The notes beneath the pieces were generated by a model that searched no databases, was not told the DNA's origin, and was given only the letters and a program-made list of their open reading frames with translations. Shown here in pieces: positions 1-8,021 of a stretch of DNA of 64,000 bases. The position numbers were made by a program, and so were the translations under genes. The stretch's first letter is position 1. Every line of letters starts with the position of its first letter. This stretch comes from Mesorhizobium sp. WSM2240 (GTDB taxonomy: Bacteria; Pseudomonadota; Alphaproteobacteria; Rhizobiales; Rhizobiaceae): the NCBI RefSeq assembly GCF_040438645.1, contig NZ_CP159253.1, positions 2,480,001 to 2,544,000 on the forward strand, given 5' to 3'.

Positions 1-1
1 G

Positions 2-235
2 CGCGCCAACTATGCCGCCGAAGCTTCGATGAAATGTTCTGAGCCGGCCTTCCTGTGCTTCCTCGAGGATCGGCACGGGCTGGAACGTCCGCTGACGCAG
101 GACCGCGCGATCGGAAAGCTCCGCTCGCTGCTCGGCATCTCCAGCCGCAAGGAACTCAACATGGACGATCAGGCGGCTGCGCGCTGGAAGGCGATGCGCG
201 GCGATTTCGAGAACTGGAAGAGGACGGGTTCATGA
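2..235 (+). CDS. Phage hypothetical protein, C-terminal part
   Basis: The reading frame is open back to base 2, so this is probably the end of a gene that starts outside the window; an internal ATG at 29 would give 68 residues. The visible part is polar with a short Cys-containing stretch (KCSEPAFLCFLE) near its start. It contains a conserved-looking pattern, KLRSLLGISSRKELNMDDQAA, followed by a terminal helix ending in FENWKRTGS. The pattern resembles small early-region proteins of rhizobial phages, but I cannot assign a function. The next gene begins about 50 bases downstream in the same orientation. Confidence 0.55.
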   Translation, partial: RANYAAEASMKCSEPAFLCFLEDRHGLERPLTQDRAIGKLRSLLGISSRKELNMDDQAAARWKAMRGDFENWKRTGS

Positions 236-284
236 GGGGCATCCGTTCGGTATGGTCCGGCTTTTCCAACGGAGGAGCGAATTG

Positions 285-875
285 ATGGACACGATTACAG
301 CCGGACAGTGGGTCTACGCGAATCGGCACGAAGGCATTTGCATCGGCGCCCCGGCGAAATCAGGGGAATGGTACCGCTCGTTTACGGTGGGGTTCTTTGA
401 CCGGCTGTTCGATGTGGATGGCTGGCAAACCATCGCCACCATCGCGGCGCGGCACATCGGGGCACCAACAGACGACGTTCTCTATAATCTTGAACGGGCA
501 CGCTGGGCGATCGAACTGGACATCGTGCGGGACTGGTGGGGCGGTGCCAGAGGCCCGCTTGTCGGGTTCGACTACGTGTCGATCGAACAGCTTCAGGATG
601 TCCAGAATCAGGAAGATATCAGGCACGCCGGCCGAGCGGCCAAAAAGCTCCATACGAAAAAACGCCGTTCTCAGTTCGCCTCGGTCAGGAGTGACCTGAT
701 TCTCGCGCTTCTCGATTCCGGTGTGCCCTACGTCTGCGCGCACCCGGCGTGCGACATTTCCGTCAACCTCACCATTGACCACCGAAAGGCGTTGTCGCGC
801 GGCGGCAGCGACGATCTGGACAACCTCCAGTTCATGTGCGTGGGCCACAACAGCCAGAAACGAGACGGGCCTTGA
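285..875 (+). CDS. HNH endonuclease-type phage protein
   Basis: 196 residues. The C-terminal 60 residues carry an HNH fold signature: Cys-x4-Cys (CAHPAC), then TIDHRKALSRGG with the Asp-His pair, then DDLDNLQFMC and GHNSQKRD, giving the second Cys and the terminal His-Asn. The N-terminal 130 residues are unassigned. The ATG at 285 is preceded by GGAGGAG at 271-277, which favours it over the in-frame ATG at 252. HNH proteins nick or cut double-stranded DNA with a divalent metal. Lying among early genes, this may serve recombination or homing rather than packaging. The stop overlaps the next gene's TTG start. Confidence 0.75.
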   Translation: MDTITAGQWVYANRHEGICIGAPAKSGEWYRSFTVGFFDRLFDVDGWQTIATIAARHIGAPTDDVLYNLERARWAIELDIVRDWWGGARGPLVGFDYVSIEQLQDVQNQEDIRHAGRAAKKLHTKKRRSQFASVRSDLILALLDSGVPYVCAHPACDISVNLTIDHRKALSRGGSDDLDNLQFMCVGHNSQKRDGP

Positions 876-2053
876 GCGAAGAAACTACGATACGGCGCGG
901 AGCGCGAAACGCCCGCTATACGACCGTGCCGAACCACGTTTTCGAGGACGTGCGCCTCTCCATGGAGGCGCGCTGGCTGCTCGGATACCTGCTGTCCAAG
1001 CCAGACAACTGGACCGTGCGCATGGGCGACATTCGCAAGAAAGGAGCCTGCGGACGCGACAAGGCGCGCGCCATGGTCTCCGAGCTCGTTGACGCCGGCT
1101 ACATGGAGCGCGAGGACGCTCGGAAATCCGGGAAATTCAACGGTTTGGCGCTCGTCATCTTCGATGAACCGCAGGGCGAACGGCAGCCCGAAACCGAAAG
1201 TGTGACATCTTTGCCGCAGACTGAAAAACCGGCGACGGTTGAACCGGCGACGGCAAATCCGCCCCTAGTAAAGACTGAAGCTTTAGCAATCCCTGAGGAT
1301 AGGATTGAGAGAGAGCGCGAGCGCGAGCCGGAAGAAAATCCGAAAACGATCGAGGCGCGGGGCTGGGCCTTGCTGAAGGACTGGCCGGGCTTCGCAGGTA
1401 TGCCCAAGGAACCGGCCATGAAGGTCTGGCGGCAGATGACGCCCGAGGACCGCGAGAAGGCCGAAAGGCGCTTCCCCGGCTGGCTGGCGCTACTCAAGGC
1501 CCAGAAGAAATCCCATGTTCCGGCGCCGTCGACCTATTTCGGCCAAAAGCTGTTCGACGAAGTTCCCGATCCCCAGGCAGCGGCCAAGCCGCTGTTCGTC
1601 GAGGCGGCTCCATTCGGGCCGCTGTGGATGGCGGCGCGGCTGAAGCAGCTCGTCGCAGGGCCGCAGGTGGATCGGCGCAAGCTCACTTCGTTCGAGGAGC
1701 AGCTCGTCGCAGACGGCAGGGCGGAAGCGGAGAGCCTCTACCGCGAAAAGCAGGTGAGGGGCGGCTGGCCGGCCGTCAACGCCATGCACGACCGGGCTTC
1801 GATGCGGCAGGGCGTGACGGTGGCTACGGCGCTGGAGCCTCTGGCTGGGATGATGGAGGCGGTGCCGGTCGACTCCGAGGCCTTCGAGGCGTGGAAGCTG
1901 GAGCATGCGCTGCGCGGCTGGCCATGGCTGCCGGATCCGGGGCGTCAGCCCGTGGTCTACTTCCCGGCTGGCGGACCGGGAGCGTTGAGCGAATTCGATG
2001 CGGCGGTGCGAGGGAACACAGATGATGGCGGTAACCGGCAAGCGGCTGAGTGA
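872..2053 (+). CDS. Winged-helix phage replication-type protein
   Basis: 393 residues from a TTG at 872 that overlaps the preceding TGA, implying translational coupling; the alternative upstream GTG at 836 lies inside the HNH gene. Residues about 10-80 form a winged helix-turn-helix of the kind found in phage and plasmid initiation proteins (pattern VPNHVFEDVRLSMEARWLLG, then a recognition-helix stretch CGRDKARAMVSELVDAGYM). A charged Pro/Glu linker around residues 100-160 contains ERERER. The C-terminal half is unassigned. The probable role is phage DNA replication or early transcription control; the binding site is unknown. The end overlaps the next gene by 32 bases. Confidence 0.65.
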   Translation: MSEETTIRRGARNARYTTVPNHVFEDVRLSMEARWLLGYLLSKPDNWTVRMGDIRKKGACGRDKARAMVSELVDAGYMEREDARKSGKFNGLALVIFDEPQGERQPETESVTSLPQTEKPATVEPATANPPLVKTEALAIPEDRIEREREREPEENPKTIEARGWALLKDWPGFAGMPKEPAMKVWRQMTPEDREKAERRFPGWLALLKAQKKSHVPAPSTYFGQKLFDEVPDPQAAAKPLFVEAAPFGPLWMAARLKQLVAGPQVDRRKLTSFEEQLVADGRAEAESLYREKQVRGGWPAVNAMHDRASMRQGVTVATALEPLAGMMEAVPVDSEAFEAWKLEHALRGWPWLPDPGRQPVVYFPAGGPGALSEFDAAVRGNTDDGGNRQAAE

Positions 2054-2705
2054 GAGCGAACGCGTCTGGCTCGACCGCAAGGGCGATCCGATCAACATCG
2101 ATCGCGCCTGGCAGAAGAGCGACCTGCGAATCGCACTGTCGCGAAAGGAGCAGGCGATGCTCGCGGCGGCGGGCATGGATGGCCCTGACGCGCGCTGGTA
2201 CGTGCTTCGTGTGGAAGGCGGTTGCGACAAAGCTGTGGATAAGGCGCTCGACGAAGCCAATGTCGAAAGGTGGATGGCGGTCAAATCGGTGCTTCCGCCA
2301 CGCCGCAGCGGTCGCAAAAAGCAGCGCCTCGATCCGGTTCTTACGCCTGCACTGCCAGGTTATATCTTCGTTCGCGTGGTGGATTGCGACGCCTGCTGGG
2401 CCGGTCTTGCGACGATCAAGGGCTATGCTGGCGTTATCGGCGGAGCGTCCTGTCCTTCGCCTGTGTCGGCCGACGAAATCCTTAAGTTGCAAGCCTTTAT
2501 CGAGAAGGACCCGAAGGCTATCGAGATCCTGACGAACGCGCTCAAGGCCGGTGACAAGGTGTCGATCGACGACGGCCCATTCAGGCATTTCAAGGCGCTC
2601 GTGCTGCTGGTCGGAGAGAACGACCGGATCAGGGTTGAGACGCACCTGTTCGGACGGGCTTGCACCGTAGACCTCGAACTTGCGCAAGTTACGAAACTGG
2701 ATTAG
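2022..2705 (+). CDS. NusG-like (NGN/KOW) phage antitermination protein
   Basis: 227 residues. The centre resembles the NusG N-terminal domain: RWYVLRVEGG followed by two helices, then PPRRSGRKKQRLDPVLTPALPGYIFVRV, which matches the NusG/RfaH pattern of a basic loop before a P-G-Y-hydrophobic strand. The C-terminus (AGDKVSIDDGPFRHFKALVL ... RVETHLFGRACTVDLEL) is a KOW-type barrel. NusG paralogues bind RNA polymerase and suppress pausing or termination on specific operons. Its place at the end of the early region, just before the late operon, suggests late-gene antitermination. ATG 2022 (second of three possible starts) has GAGGGA about 8 bases upstream. Confidence 0.75.
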   Translation: MMAVTGKRLSESERVWLDRKGDPINIDRAWQKSDLRIALSRKEQAMLAAAGMDGPDARWYVLRVEGGCDKAVDKALDEANVERWMAVKSVLPPRRSGRKKQRLDPVLTPALPGYIFVRVVDCDACWAGLATIKGYAGVIGGASCPSPVSADEILKLQAFIEKDPKAIEILTNALKAGDKVSIDDGPFRHFKALVLLVGENDRIRVETHLFGRACTVDLELAQVTKLD

Positions 2706-2775
2706 CGAATCTCACCCAGGACGAGCCGACAGAGTCGCACCCAGCCAGAGGCTGAGGGGAGCGCCAGCGGCCCCG

Positions 2776-2796
2776 GGTGAGGCAGACAGCCTCACC
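2776..2796. other. Stem-loop between convergent genes
   Basis: A perfect 8-bp stem (GGTGAGGC / GCCTCACC) with a 5-base loop, lying between the converging ends of the NusG-like gene and the antisense 72-codon gene. No U-run follows on either strand, so it is not a textbook intrinsic terminator. It may be a weak terminator, a pause site or an antitermination signal. Confidence 0.4.
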
Positions 2797-2821
2797 GTGA
2801 TGGTCTCCTATGAAGAACAGC

Positions 2822-3040
2822 CTATTCACCGACTTGACCGTGTATCGCTACGGTCGTGTGTGGGAATAGCGCAATAGCCTTCGGTTGAACGACGCGGCCC
2901 GGATGGTGTGTCACGTCGCGCGTTATCAATCGGCCACGCCCTAGCGCTTCAGCCAGTTCATCAAGCGTTCTTTCATCGTCGATAGTGATCGACTGCAATG
3001 GTCCGTTCGGTGACGTTGTGAAGACGCGATACTGAGGCAT
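2822..3040 (-). CDS. Small antisense phage protein, 72 residues
   Basis: Reads leftward against its neighbours. The start is well supported: read on the minus strand, AAGGAGG stands 8 bases before the ATG at 3040. The frame stays open further upstream, but that part merely mirrors the HNH gene on the other strand and is unlikely to be translated. The product is soluble, with a beta-rich start (MPQYRVFTT), a helix DDERTLDELAEALGRG, and a strand-rich His-containing end. I do not recognise the family. Its opposite orientation at the early/late boundary fits a regulatory gene or a moron expressed in the lysogen. Confidence 0.6.
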   Translation of the reverse strand: MPQYRVFTTSPNGPLQSITIDDERTLDELAEALGRGRLITRDVTHHPGRVVQPKAIALFPHTTVAIHGQVGE

Positions 3041-3100
3041 GTGTGTTCCCCTCCTTGGTTGCGACGGGCAGCAAATCACCAACCAGTGGACAGGGCAAGG

Positions 3101-3394
3101 ATGAGCAGCAACGCAGCGCCCTGGCGGCGCTGGTACAAGACCGCACGCTGGGAGAAGCTGCGACAGCGCATCCTGGTGCGTGACATGTACACGTGCCGGA
3201 AGACTGGCGTGCTGCTGGTTGGCAAGCACCCCGCACCGAACAGCCCGGTGATCCATCACGACAATGAACATCGCGGTGACGAAGCGTTGTTCTGGGATGA
3301 GGACAACCTCATGGCCGTGTCGAAGGAATGGCACGACAGCGAGGCCCAGAAGGCAGAGCAGGCGAGCCTTCAGCAGCGTGGCGTCTGGTACTGA
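3101..3394 (+). CDS. HNH endonuclease next to terminase
   Basis: 97 residues. Features are W-R-R-W-Y-K-T-A-R-W near the start, the HNH elements VIHHDNEHRGD and a terminal NLMAVSKEWHD. The second zinc-binding Cys pair common in the family is missing: CK.CH is replaced by SKEWH. Small HNH proteins beside terminase genes occur in HK97-like cos phages, where they stimulate terminase cleavage (HK97 gp74). The start at 3101 avoids an upstream extension with no ribosome-binding site; GGGCAAGG precedes it at modest strength. It begins the rightward late operon. Confidence 0.8.
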   Translation: MSSNAAPWRRWYKTARWEKLRQRILVRDMYTCRKTGVLLVGKHPAPNSPVIHHDNEHRGDEALFWDEDNLMAVSKEWHDSEAQKAEQASLQQRGVWY

Positions 3395-3417
3395 TCACAA
3401 GTCAGAGGAGCGTTCCT

Positions 3418-3621
3418 TTGGATAGCGTAGCCGCCGACGATGCGTCCGAGCGCGCCGATGATGCCTATGACCGAGGGATGGCAGTATTCGATAGGCTGAT
3501 GGCGTCCAGTGATGCGGCAGAGGTACGCAGGTTGAGAGACCTGCATAACCAAATCCTTGCAGAGCACGTCATGGCCTTCCGTGACTATCAGGTCGCACTA
3601 GAGCGTACGCGTATCCACTGA
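3418..3621 (+). CDS. Small helical phage protein
   Basis: 67 residues from a TTG at 3418, chosen because AGAGGAG ends 7 bases upstream; the longer in-frame extension to 3328 overlaps the HNH gene and has no such signal. An ATG at 3478 is a shorter alternative. The product is acidic and almost entirely helical (ERADDAYDRGMAVFDRL, AAEVRRLRDLHNQILAEH). It lies between the terminase-associated HNH gene and the putative packaging site. No function is recognised. Confidence 0.5.
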   Translation: MDSVAADDASERADDAYDRGMAVFDRLMASSDAAEVRRLRDLHNQILAEHVMAFRDYQVALERTRIH

Positions 3622-3636
3622 CACCCCGGACCAGTT

Positions 3637-3691
3637 GGGGGGGGCGGGTCGAAAGTCCAGGACCCCTCTCGGCCCCGGACCCGCGTCCCCC
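3637..3691. other. GC-rich inverted repeat before terminase: candidate cos/packaging site
   Basis: A run of eight G followed by CGGGTC (3637-3650) is mirrored by GACCCG-CG-T-CCCCC (3678-3691) around a centre near 3664. An eight-T tract follows at 3703-3710, immediately before the terminase small subunit. The position between an HNH gene and the terminase pair is where cos lies in HK97-like phages. The element could instead be a terminator-like leader structure. No overhang can be deduced from sequence alone. Confidence 0.4.
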
Positions 3692-3712
3692 TCATTCGCA
3701 GGTTTTTTTTCA

Positions 3713-4225
3713 GTGAGTGACAAATTTCCGACCGGCATCGACCTGTTCGGCGACCCGATCCCTGCCAACTGGGGGATGCGCGGTCGGCCGGAGCACGTGC
3801 CGTCCAGCCAAAACCGCAACAAAGTCAGCATGTTGCTGGCGCTGGGCTGGAGCAACAAGCGCATCGCGGCGTCGCTGTTCATCACGATGCCGACGCTGCG
3901 CAAGCATTATTTTTCCGAGCTGCGCTATCGGGCGGTTGCCCGCGATCGGCTCGACGCGGCCGTAGCGATGAAACTTTGGGACGGCGTCCAGGACGGGAAT
4001 GTCGGCGCGATCCGCGAGTTCCGGAAGATGCTCGAGCGGAACGACCTGATGCTGTATGGTCAGACTTCCCGAACCGCGGACGGGCATGCGGGCGCAACCA
4101 CCAAGCCGGCCAAAGTCCTGAAGCTCGGCAAGAAAGACGCCGAGCGCCAGGCGGCGCATGAGCCAGATCCCGGCACGCCGCTGGGCGAGCTGATGGCGCG
4201 CCGGCAGGGCCAGCAGATCAACTGA
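3713..4225 (+). CDS. Putative terminase small subunit (HTH protein)
   Basis: 170 residues. A helix-turn-helix lies around residues 40-65 (MLLALGWSNKRIAASLFITM then TLRKHYFSELRYRA). A second helical block, KLWDGVQDGNVGAIREFRKML, follows, and the basic tail ends GELMARRQGQQIN. Proteins of this type sit immediately upstream of large terminase in many alphaproteobacterial prophages and are presumed to recognise the packaging site. The GTG at 3713 is favoured because the in-frame upstream extension to 3635 runs through the G-run and inverted repeat; CAGG lies 10 bases before it. Three bases separate it from the large subunit. Confidence 0.65.
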   Translation: MSDKFPTGIDLFGDPIPANWGMRGRPEHVPSSQNRNKVSMLLALGWSNKRIAASLFITMPTLRKHYFSELRYRAVARDRLDAAVAMKLWDGVQDGNVGAIREFRKMLERNDLMLYGQTSRTADGHAGATTKPAKVLKLGKKDAERQAAHEPDPGTPLGELMARRQGQQIN

Positions 4226-4228
4226 TCC

Positions 4229-5917
4229 ATGTGGGATCTGAGCTGCCTCGACTGGCAGGACCGAATCCGCGAGGGGCGTTCGCTGCTCCCGGAGATGCCG
4301 CTCCTGGAGGAAGAGGCCCGAATGGGCCTCCAATTCTTCGACGAGCTGCAGCTGCCCGACGTGCCCGGCACGCCGAAGATGAGGCATGCGGCCGGTCAGT
4401 GGTTCCGCGACATTGTGCGGGCGTCGTTCGGATCGTGGGACCCGGTAAACCGGGTGCGTCATATCCGCGACATCTTCGCAATGGTGCCGAAGGGATCGTC
4501 GAAGACAAGCTACAGCGCCGGCCTCGGCGTCACGGCGATGCTGATGAACCAGCGCCCGCGAGCCGAGGCGCTGCTAATTGGCCCGACACAGGCGGTTTCC
4601 GACCGCGCCTATGAGCAGGCTGTCGGCATGATCGAGGAATCGGCGGACCTGAAGCGGCGCTTCCGGCCGCGCGACCACATCAAGACGATCGAGGATCTGC
4701 TCAACAAGTCCGAGCTGAAGGTAAAAACCTTCGACGTGAACATCCTGACCGGGTCGATCCTGTTCTTCGCCCTGCTCGACGAGATCCATCTTCTCGGCCG
4801 TAGCCCGCACACGACGAAGGTGTTGCGCCAGATTCGCGGTGGGCTGGAGAAGACGCCCGAAGGCCTGCTGCTGATCACGACGACGCAGAGCGACGAGATC
4901 CCGACCGGCGCGTTCAAGGATGAACTGCGCTACGCCAGAAAAATCCGTGACGGCGAGTTCCGCGGCAAGACAATCCGGCCGATGCTGCCGATCCTGTACG
5001 AGTTTCCATCGGAGATCGCGTCGGATCCGGAGCAATGGCAGGATCCTGAGAACTGGCCGATGGTCATGCCGAACCTCGGCAAGTCGATCCATCTGGAAAG
5101 CCTCTATGCCGACTGGCTCTCAGAGCGGACCAAGGGCGACCATGCAATCCGCGTGTGGGCAAGCCAGCATCTCAACATCGAGATCGGCGTTGGCACGCCG
5201 GATGATGGCTGGCGCGGCGCCGACTACTGGGGGCTGCGGGCCGATCCGACGCTGACGCTCGACGAGCTGATCCGGCGCAGCGAAGTTGCGACGGTCGGCA
5301 TAGATGGCGGTGGCCTCGACGATCTGCTTGGGCTTTCGGTCATCGGGCGCGAGAAAGAGACACGGCGCTGGCTGATCTGGAACCATGCCTTTGCGCATCC
5401 GGTAGTGCTTGAGCGGCGCAAGGACATCGCCTCGACGCTCAAGGGCTTCGAGGAGGAACGGTCTCTTACGTTCTGCGAAGTGCCGGATGATGTAGTTGCG
5501 CTCGTCGATATCATCGTCCGCCTCCAGGAAGCGGGCCTGTTGCCTGCGAAGAACGCGATCGGGCTCGACCCGAACAACATCGCCACGATCATCGAGGAAC
5601 TGGCCGGCAGTGGCGTGCCCGACGAGATGCTCTACCGGCTACGCCAGGGCGCTGCTCTCTCCCCGGCGCTATGGGGCCTGGAGCGGAAACTGAGCGACGG
5701 GACCGCAGTCCATTCGGGGCTCGACCTTATGAACTGGGTGGTCGGCAACGCCAAGGTCGAGGTCAAGGGGAACGGCAACATGATCACCAAGCAGATTTCC
5801 GGCCGGGCGAAAATCGATCCGCTGATCGCGACGTTCTGCGCGGCAATCCTGATGAGCTGGAACCCCGAAGCAGTGGGGCCGTCCGTCTACAGCTCCCGCG
5901 GCATCCTCGTCCTTTGA
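4229..5917 (+). CDS. Terminase large subunit
   Basis: 562 residues, normal for a Terminase_1-type packaging ATPase/nuclease. The ATPase has a Walker A-like loop VPKGSSKTS at about 86-94 and a Walker B strand ILFFALLDEIHLL with the Asp-Glu at about 184-185. Motif III (LLLITTTQSDE) follows. The C-terminal half carries the RNase H-like nuclease, with acidic residues in TVGIDGGGLDDLLG and IGLDPNNIA and late Asp-containing strands. The enzyme threads phage DNA into the prohead through the portal and cuts concatemers. It is the first big gene of the structural operon and directly precedes the portal gene. Confidence 0.95.
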   Translation: MWDLSCLDWQDRIREGRSLLPEMPLLEEEARMGLQFFDELQLPDVPGTPKMRHAAGQWFRDIVRASFGSWDPVNRVRHIRDIFAMVPKGSSKTSYSAGLGVTAMLMNQRPRAEALLIGPTQAVSDRAYEQAVGMIEESADLKRRFRPRDHIKTIEDLLNKSELKVKTFDVNILTGSILFFALLDEIHLLGRSPHTTKVLRQIRGGLEKTPEGLLLITTTQSDEIPTGAFKDELRYARKIRDGEFRGKTIRPMLPILYEFPSEIASDPEQWQDPENWPMVMPNLGKSIHLESLYADWLSERTKGDHAIRVWASQHLNIEIGVGTPDDGWRGADYWGLRADPTLTLDELIRRSEVATVGIDGGGLDDLLGLSVIGREKETRRWLIWNHAFAHPVVLERRKDIASTLKGFEEERSLTFCEVPDDVVALVDIIVRLQEAGLLPAKNAIGLDPNNIATIIEELAGSGVPDEMLYRLRQGAALSPALWGLERKLSDGTAVHSGLDLMNWVVGNAKVEVKGNGNMITKQISGRAKIDPLIATFCAAILMSWNPEAVGPSVYSSRGILVL

Positions 5918-5927
5918 AGGTAACCTG

Positions 5928-7211
5928 ATGGGCTTCTGGTCACGACTGTTCGGGGATAAGCCCGCGGCCGCTCAGCCGCGCGCCGCGACCCAGAGCGCTG
6001 GCGGCGGCGTGCTGATTACGACGTCGCAGCAGCTGGAGGAGGCGCTCCGCGACGGACAACTTACCGCCTCCGGCGCCGCGGTGACGCCCGACAAAGCAAT
6101 GCGAGTTGCGGCGGTTTTCGCATGCGTCCGCATTCGCTCCGGCGTCGTGGCCAACATGCCGCTGGCGATCAAGCGGCGCATCGACGACAAGACGCGGGAA
6201 GACGCGATCGATCATCCGCTGTGGAAGCTGTTCCGCCGCAAACCGAACCGGTGGCAGACGCCATCGCAGTTCCGCCGAATGCTGCAGGCGCATGTCATCC
6301 TCCGCGGCAACGCCTATGCCATGATCGTGCGCTCGCGCGGCAATGTCATGGAGATGATCCCGCTCCACCCCGACCGGGTCGAGTGCAAGCAGAACGATGA
6401 TCTGTCGCTGTCCTACATCTATACGCGCCGCGACGGCGGCCGGGTCAACCTGACACAATCTGAGGTCTTCCACCTCGTCGGGCTGACGCTCGATGGCGTC
6501 CATGGCGTTTCCGCGATCACCTTCGCCCGGGAAACCATCGGGCTTTCGCTGTCGATGGAGAACCACGGCGCGACGGTGTTCAAGAACGGCGCCCGCGTCA
6601 GCATCGTGTTGAAGCATCCCGACAAGCTCGGAAAGGAAGGCTTGGAGAACCTTCGCGCCAGCCTGGACGAATACCGCTCCGGCGGCGAGAGCGAGGGAAA
6701 AGCGCTCATCCTCGAAGAGGGGATGGAAACCGCACCGCTGGCGATGACCGCCGAAGACGCGCAGTGGATCGAAAGCCGCAAATTTTCGCGCAACGACATC
6801 GCCATGTTCCTCGGCGTACCACCGCACATGATCGGCGACACCGAGAAGTCGACGAGCTGGGGGACCGGACTCGAGCAGCAGACGCAGGGTTTTGTCACCT
6901 TCAGCGCCGAAGACGACCTGACGACCTGGGAAGAGACGATCAACCGGGATCTGATCGGCGACGACGAACCCGACGTTTACGCCCGCTTCAACCGGTCGGC
7001 CCTCGTCAAGGGTGACATCAAGGTGCGCTGGGAAGCTCACGTCAAGGCTCTGCAGTGGGGCGTGCTGTCGCCGAACGAGGTGCGCGCGCTTGAAGACATC
7101 AACCCGCGCGAGGGTGGCGATATCTGGTACCCCCCGCCGAACACGGCCGGCAACTCCGATCCGAAGAAGGATGAAGGCGATGAGCCAAGTCAACCCACCG
7201 AAAGTCGTTAG
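5928..7211 (+). CDS. Phage portal protein, HK97 family
   Basis: 427 residues, close to HK97 gp3. Family landmarks are RVAAVFACVRIRSGVVANMPL near residue 50, HPLWKLFRRKPN, the LRGNAYAMIVR strand, then FSRNDIAMFLGVPPHMIGD and the WGTGLEQQ motif in the second half. Twelve copies form the ring through which DNA enters and leaves the capsid. The start is ATG 5928, about 10 bases after the terminase stop, with AAGGTAA upstream. The C-terminal tail is charged and disordered (DPKKDEGDEPSQPTE). Confidence 0.95.
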   Translation: MGFWSRLFGDKPAAAQPRAATQSAGGGVLITTSQQLEEALRDGQLTASGAAVTPDKAMRVAAVFACVRIRSGVVANMPLAIKRRIDDKTREDAIDHPLWKLFRRKPNRWQTPSQFRRMLQAHVILRGNAYAMIVRSRGNVMEMIPLHPDRVECKQNDDLSLSYIYTRRDGGRVNLTQSEVFHLVGLTLDGVHGVSAITFARETIGLSLSMENHGATVFKNGARVSIVLKHPDKLGKEGLENLRASLDEYRSGGESEGKALILEEGMETAPLAMTAEDAQWIESRKFSRNDIAMFLGVPPHMIGDTEKSTSWGTGLEQQTQGFVTFSAEDDLTTWEETINRDLIGDDEPDVYARFNRSALVKGDIKVRWEAHVKALQWGVLSPNEVRALEDINPREGGDIWYPPPNTAGNSDPKKDEGDEPSQPTESR

Positions 7212-7287
7212 CCCTTTCGTCAAGCCAATTGGTGTTTTGCGCGGCGGAGCGGTTGTTTCGCAACCTGTCGTAGGAGGCAGAAAATGA
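7180..7287 (+). CDS. Tiny phage ORF between portal and protease
   Basis: 35 codons, starting inside the end of the portal gene in another frame and ending ATGA-overlapped with the protease start. AAGGATGAAGG lies just upstream as a possible ribosome-binding site. The product is basic with a Gly/Val-rich middle (FVKPIGVLRGGAVVSQPVV). It may be a genuine small protein or only a coupling leader for the protease. No homologue is recognised. Confidence 0.3.
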   Translation: MSQVNPPKVVSPFVKPIGVLRGGAVVSQPVVGGRK

Positions 7288-8021
7288 CCCTGCGAAACCT
7301 GCCTGAGGCCAAGACCTTCCAGCGCCCGCAGAACTTCCAGTGGGACGCGCCGTCTGACGTTCTGACGAGGTGGGCCGAAAAGCCGCTTGCTGCATCCGAA
7401 GACAACGACACCACGATCTCGATGTACGACGTGATCGGCGAGGATTGGTGGACGGGCGGCGGCGTGACCGCCAAGCGTGTCTCGGCTGTGCTACGCTCGA
7501 TCGGTAACAAGGACGTGACGGTCAAGATCAACTCCCCAGGCGGCGACATGTTCGAGGGGATTGCGATCTATAATTTGCTGCGCGGCCACCAGGCGAAGGT
7601 CACCGTCGAGGTTATGGGTTGGGCGGCGTCGGCGGCGTCGATCATCGCCATGGCCGGCGACGAAATCCGGATGGGCTTGGGCACCTTCATGATGGTGCAC
7701 AATGCCTGGGGCATCGTGATCGGCAACAGGCATGACATGCGCGAAGCCGCGACGCTCTTCGACGGGTTCGACGGCGCGATCGCCGACATCTATGAGGCGC
7801 GCACCGGCATGAAGCGGGCGGACATCGCCAAGCTCATGGACGCTGAGACCTTCATGGGACCGTCCGAGGCGGTAAAGAACGGCTTTGCCGACATCGTCGA
7901 CGACGGCATTTCCGCGCCAGAAGGCGACGCCAAGAACATGGACCGCGGGCTTATGGCCCGCCGGCGCACCGAAGCCGCGCTCGCCAAAGCCGGAATCCCC
8001 GCGGCGAGCGCGCCTCAATGA
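7284..8021 (+). CDS. Head maturation protease, ClpP-like (prohead protease)
   Basis: 245 residues with a ClpP/crotonase serine-protease core. INSPGGDMFEGIAIYNLL is the oxyanion region, GWAASAAS holds the predicted nucleophile Ser116, and MVHNA holds His139. The third acidic residue is probably in KLMDAETFMGPSEAV. In HK97-like phages using this type, the enzyme trims the scaffolding delta domain from the capsid protein during prohead maturation. It lies directly between the portal and capsid genes, as usual. GTAGGAGG precedes the ATG at 7284, a strong ribosome-binding site consistent with high expression. Confidence 0.93.
   Translation: MTLRNLPEAKTFQRPQNFQWDAPSDVLTRWAEKPLAASEDNDTTISMYDVIGEDWWTGGGVTAKRVSAVLRSIGNKDVTVKINSPGGDMFEGIAIYNLLRGHQAKVTVEVMGWAASAASIIAMAGDEIRMGLGTFMMVHNAWGIVIGNRHDMREAATLFDGFDGAIADIYEARTGMKRADIAKLMDAETFMGPSEAVKNGFADIVDDGISAPEGDAKNMDRGLMARRRTEAALAKAGIPAASAPQ

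Noticed and set aside
5940..7223. 427-residue minus-strand reading frame
   Set aside because: Antisense shadow of the portal gene, same length by coincidence of phase.
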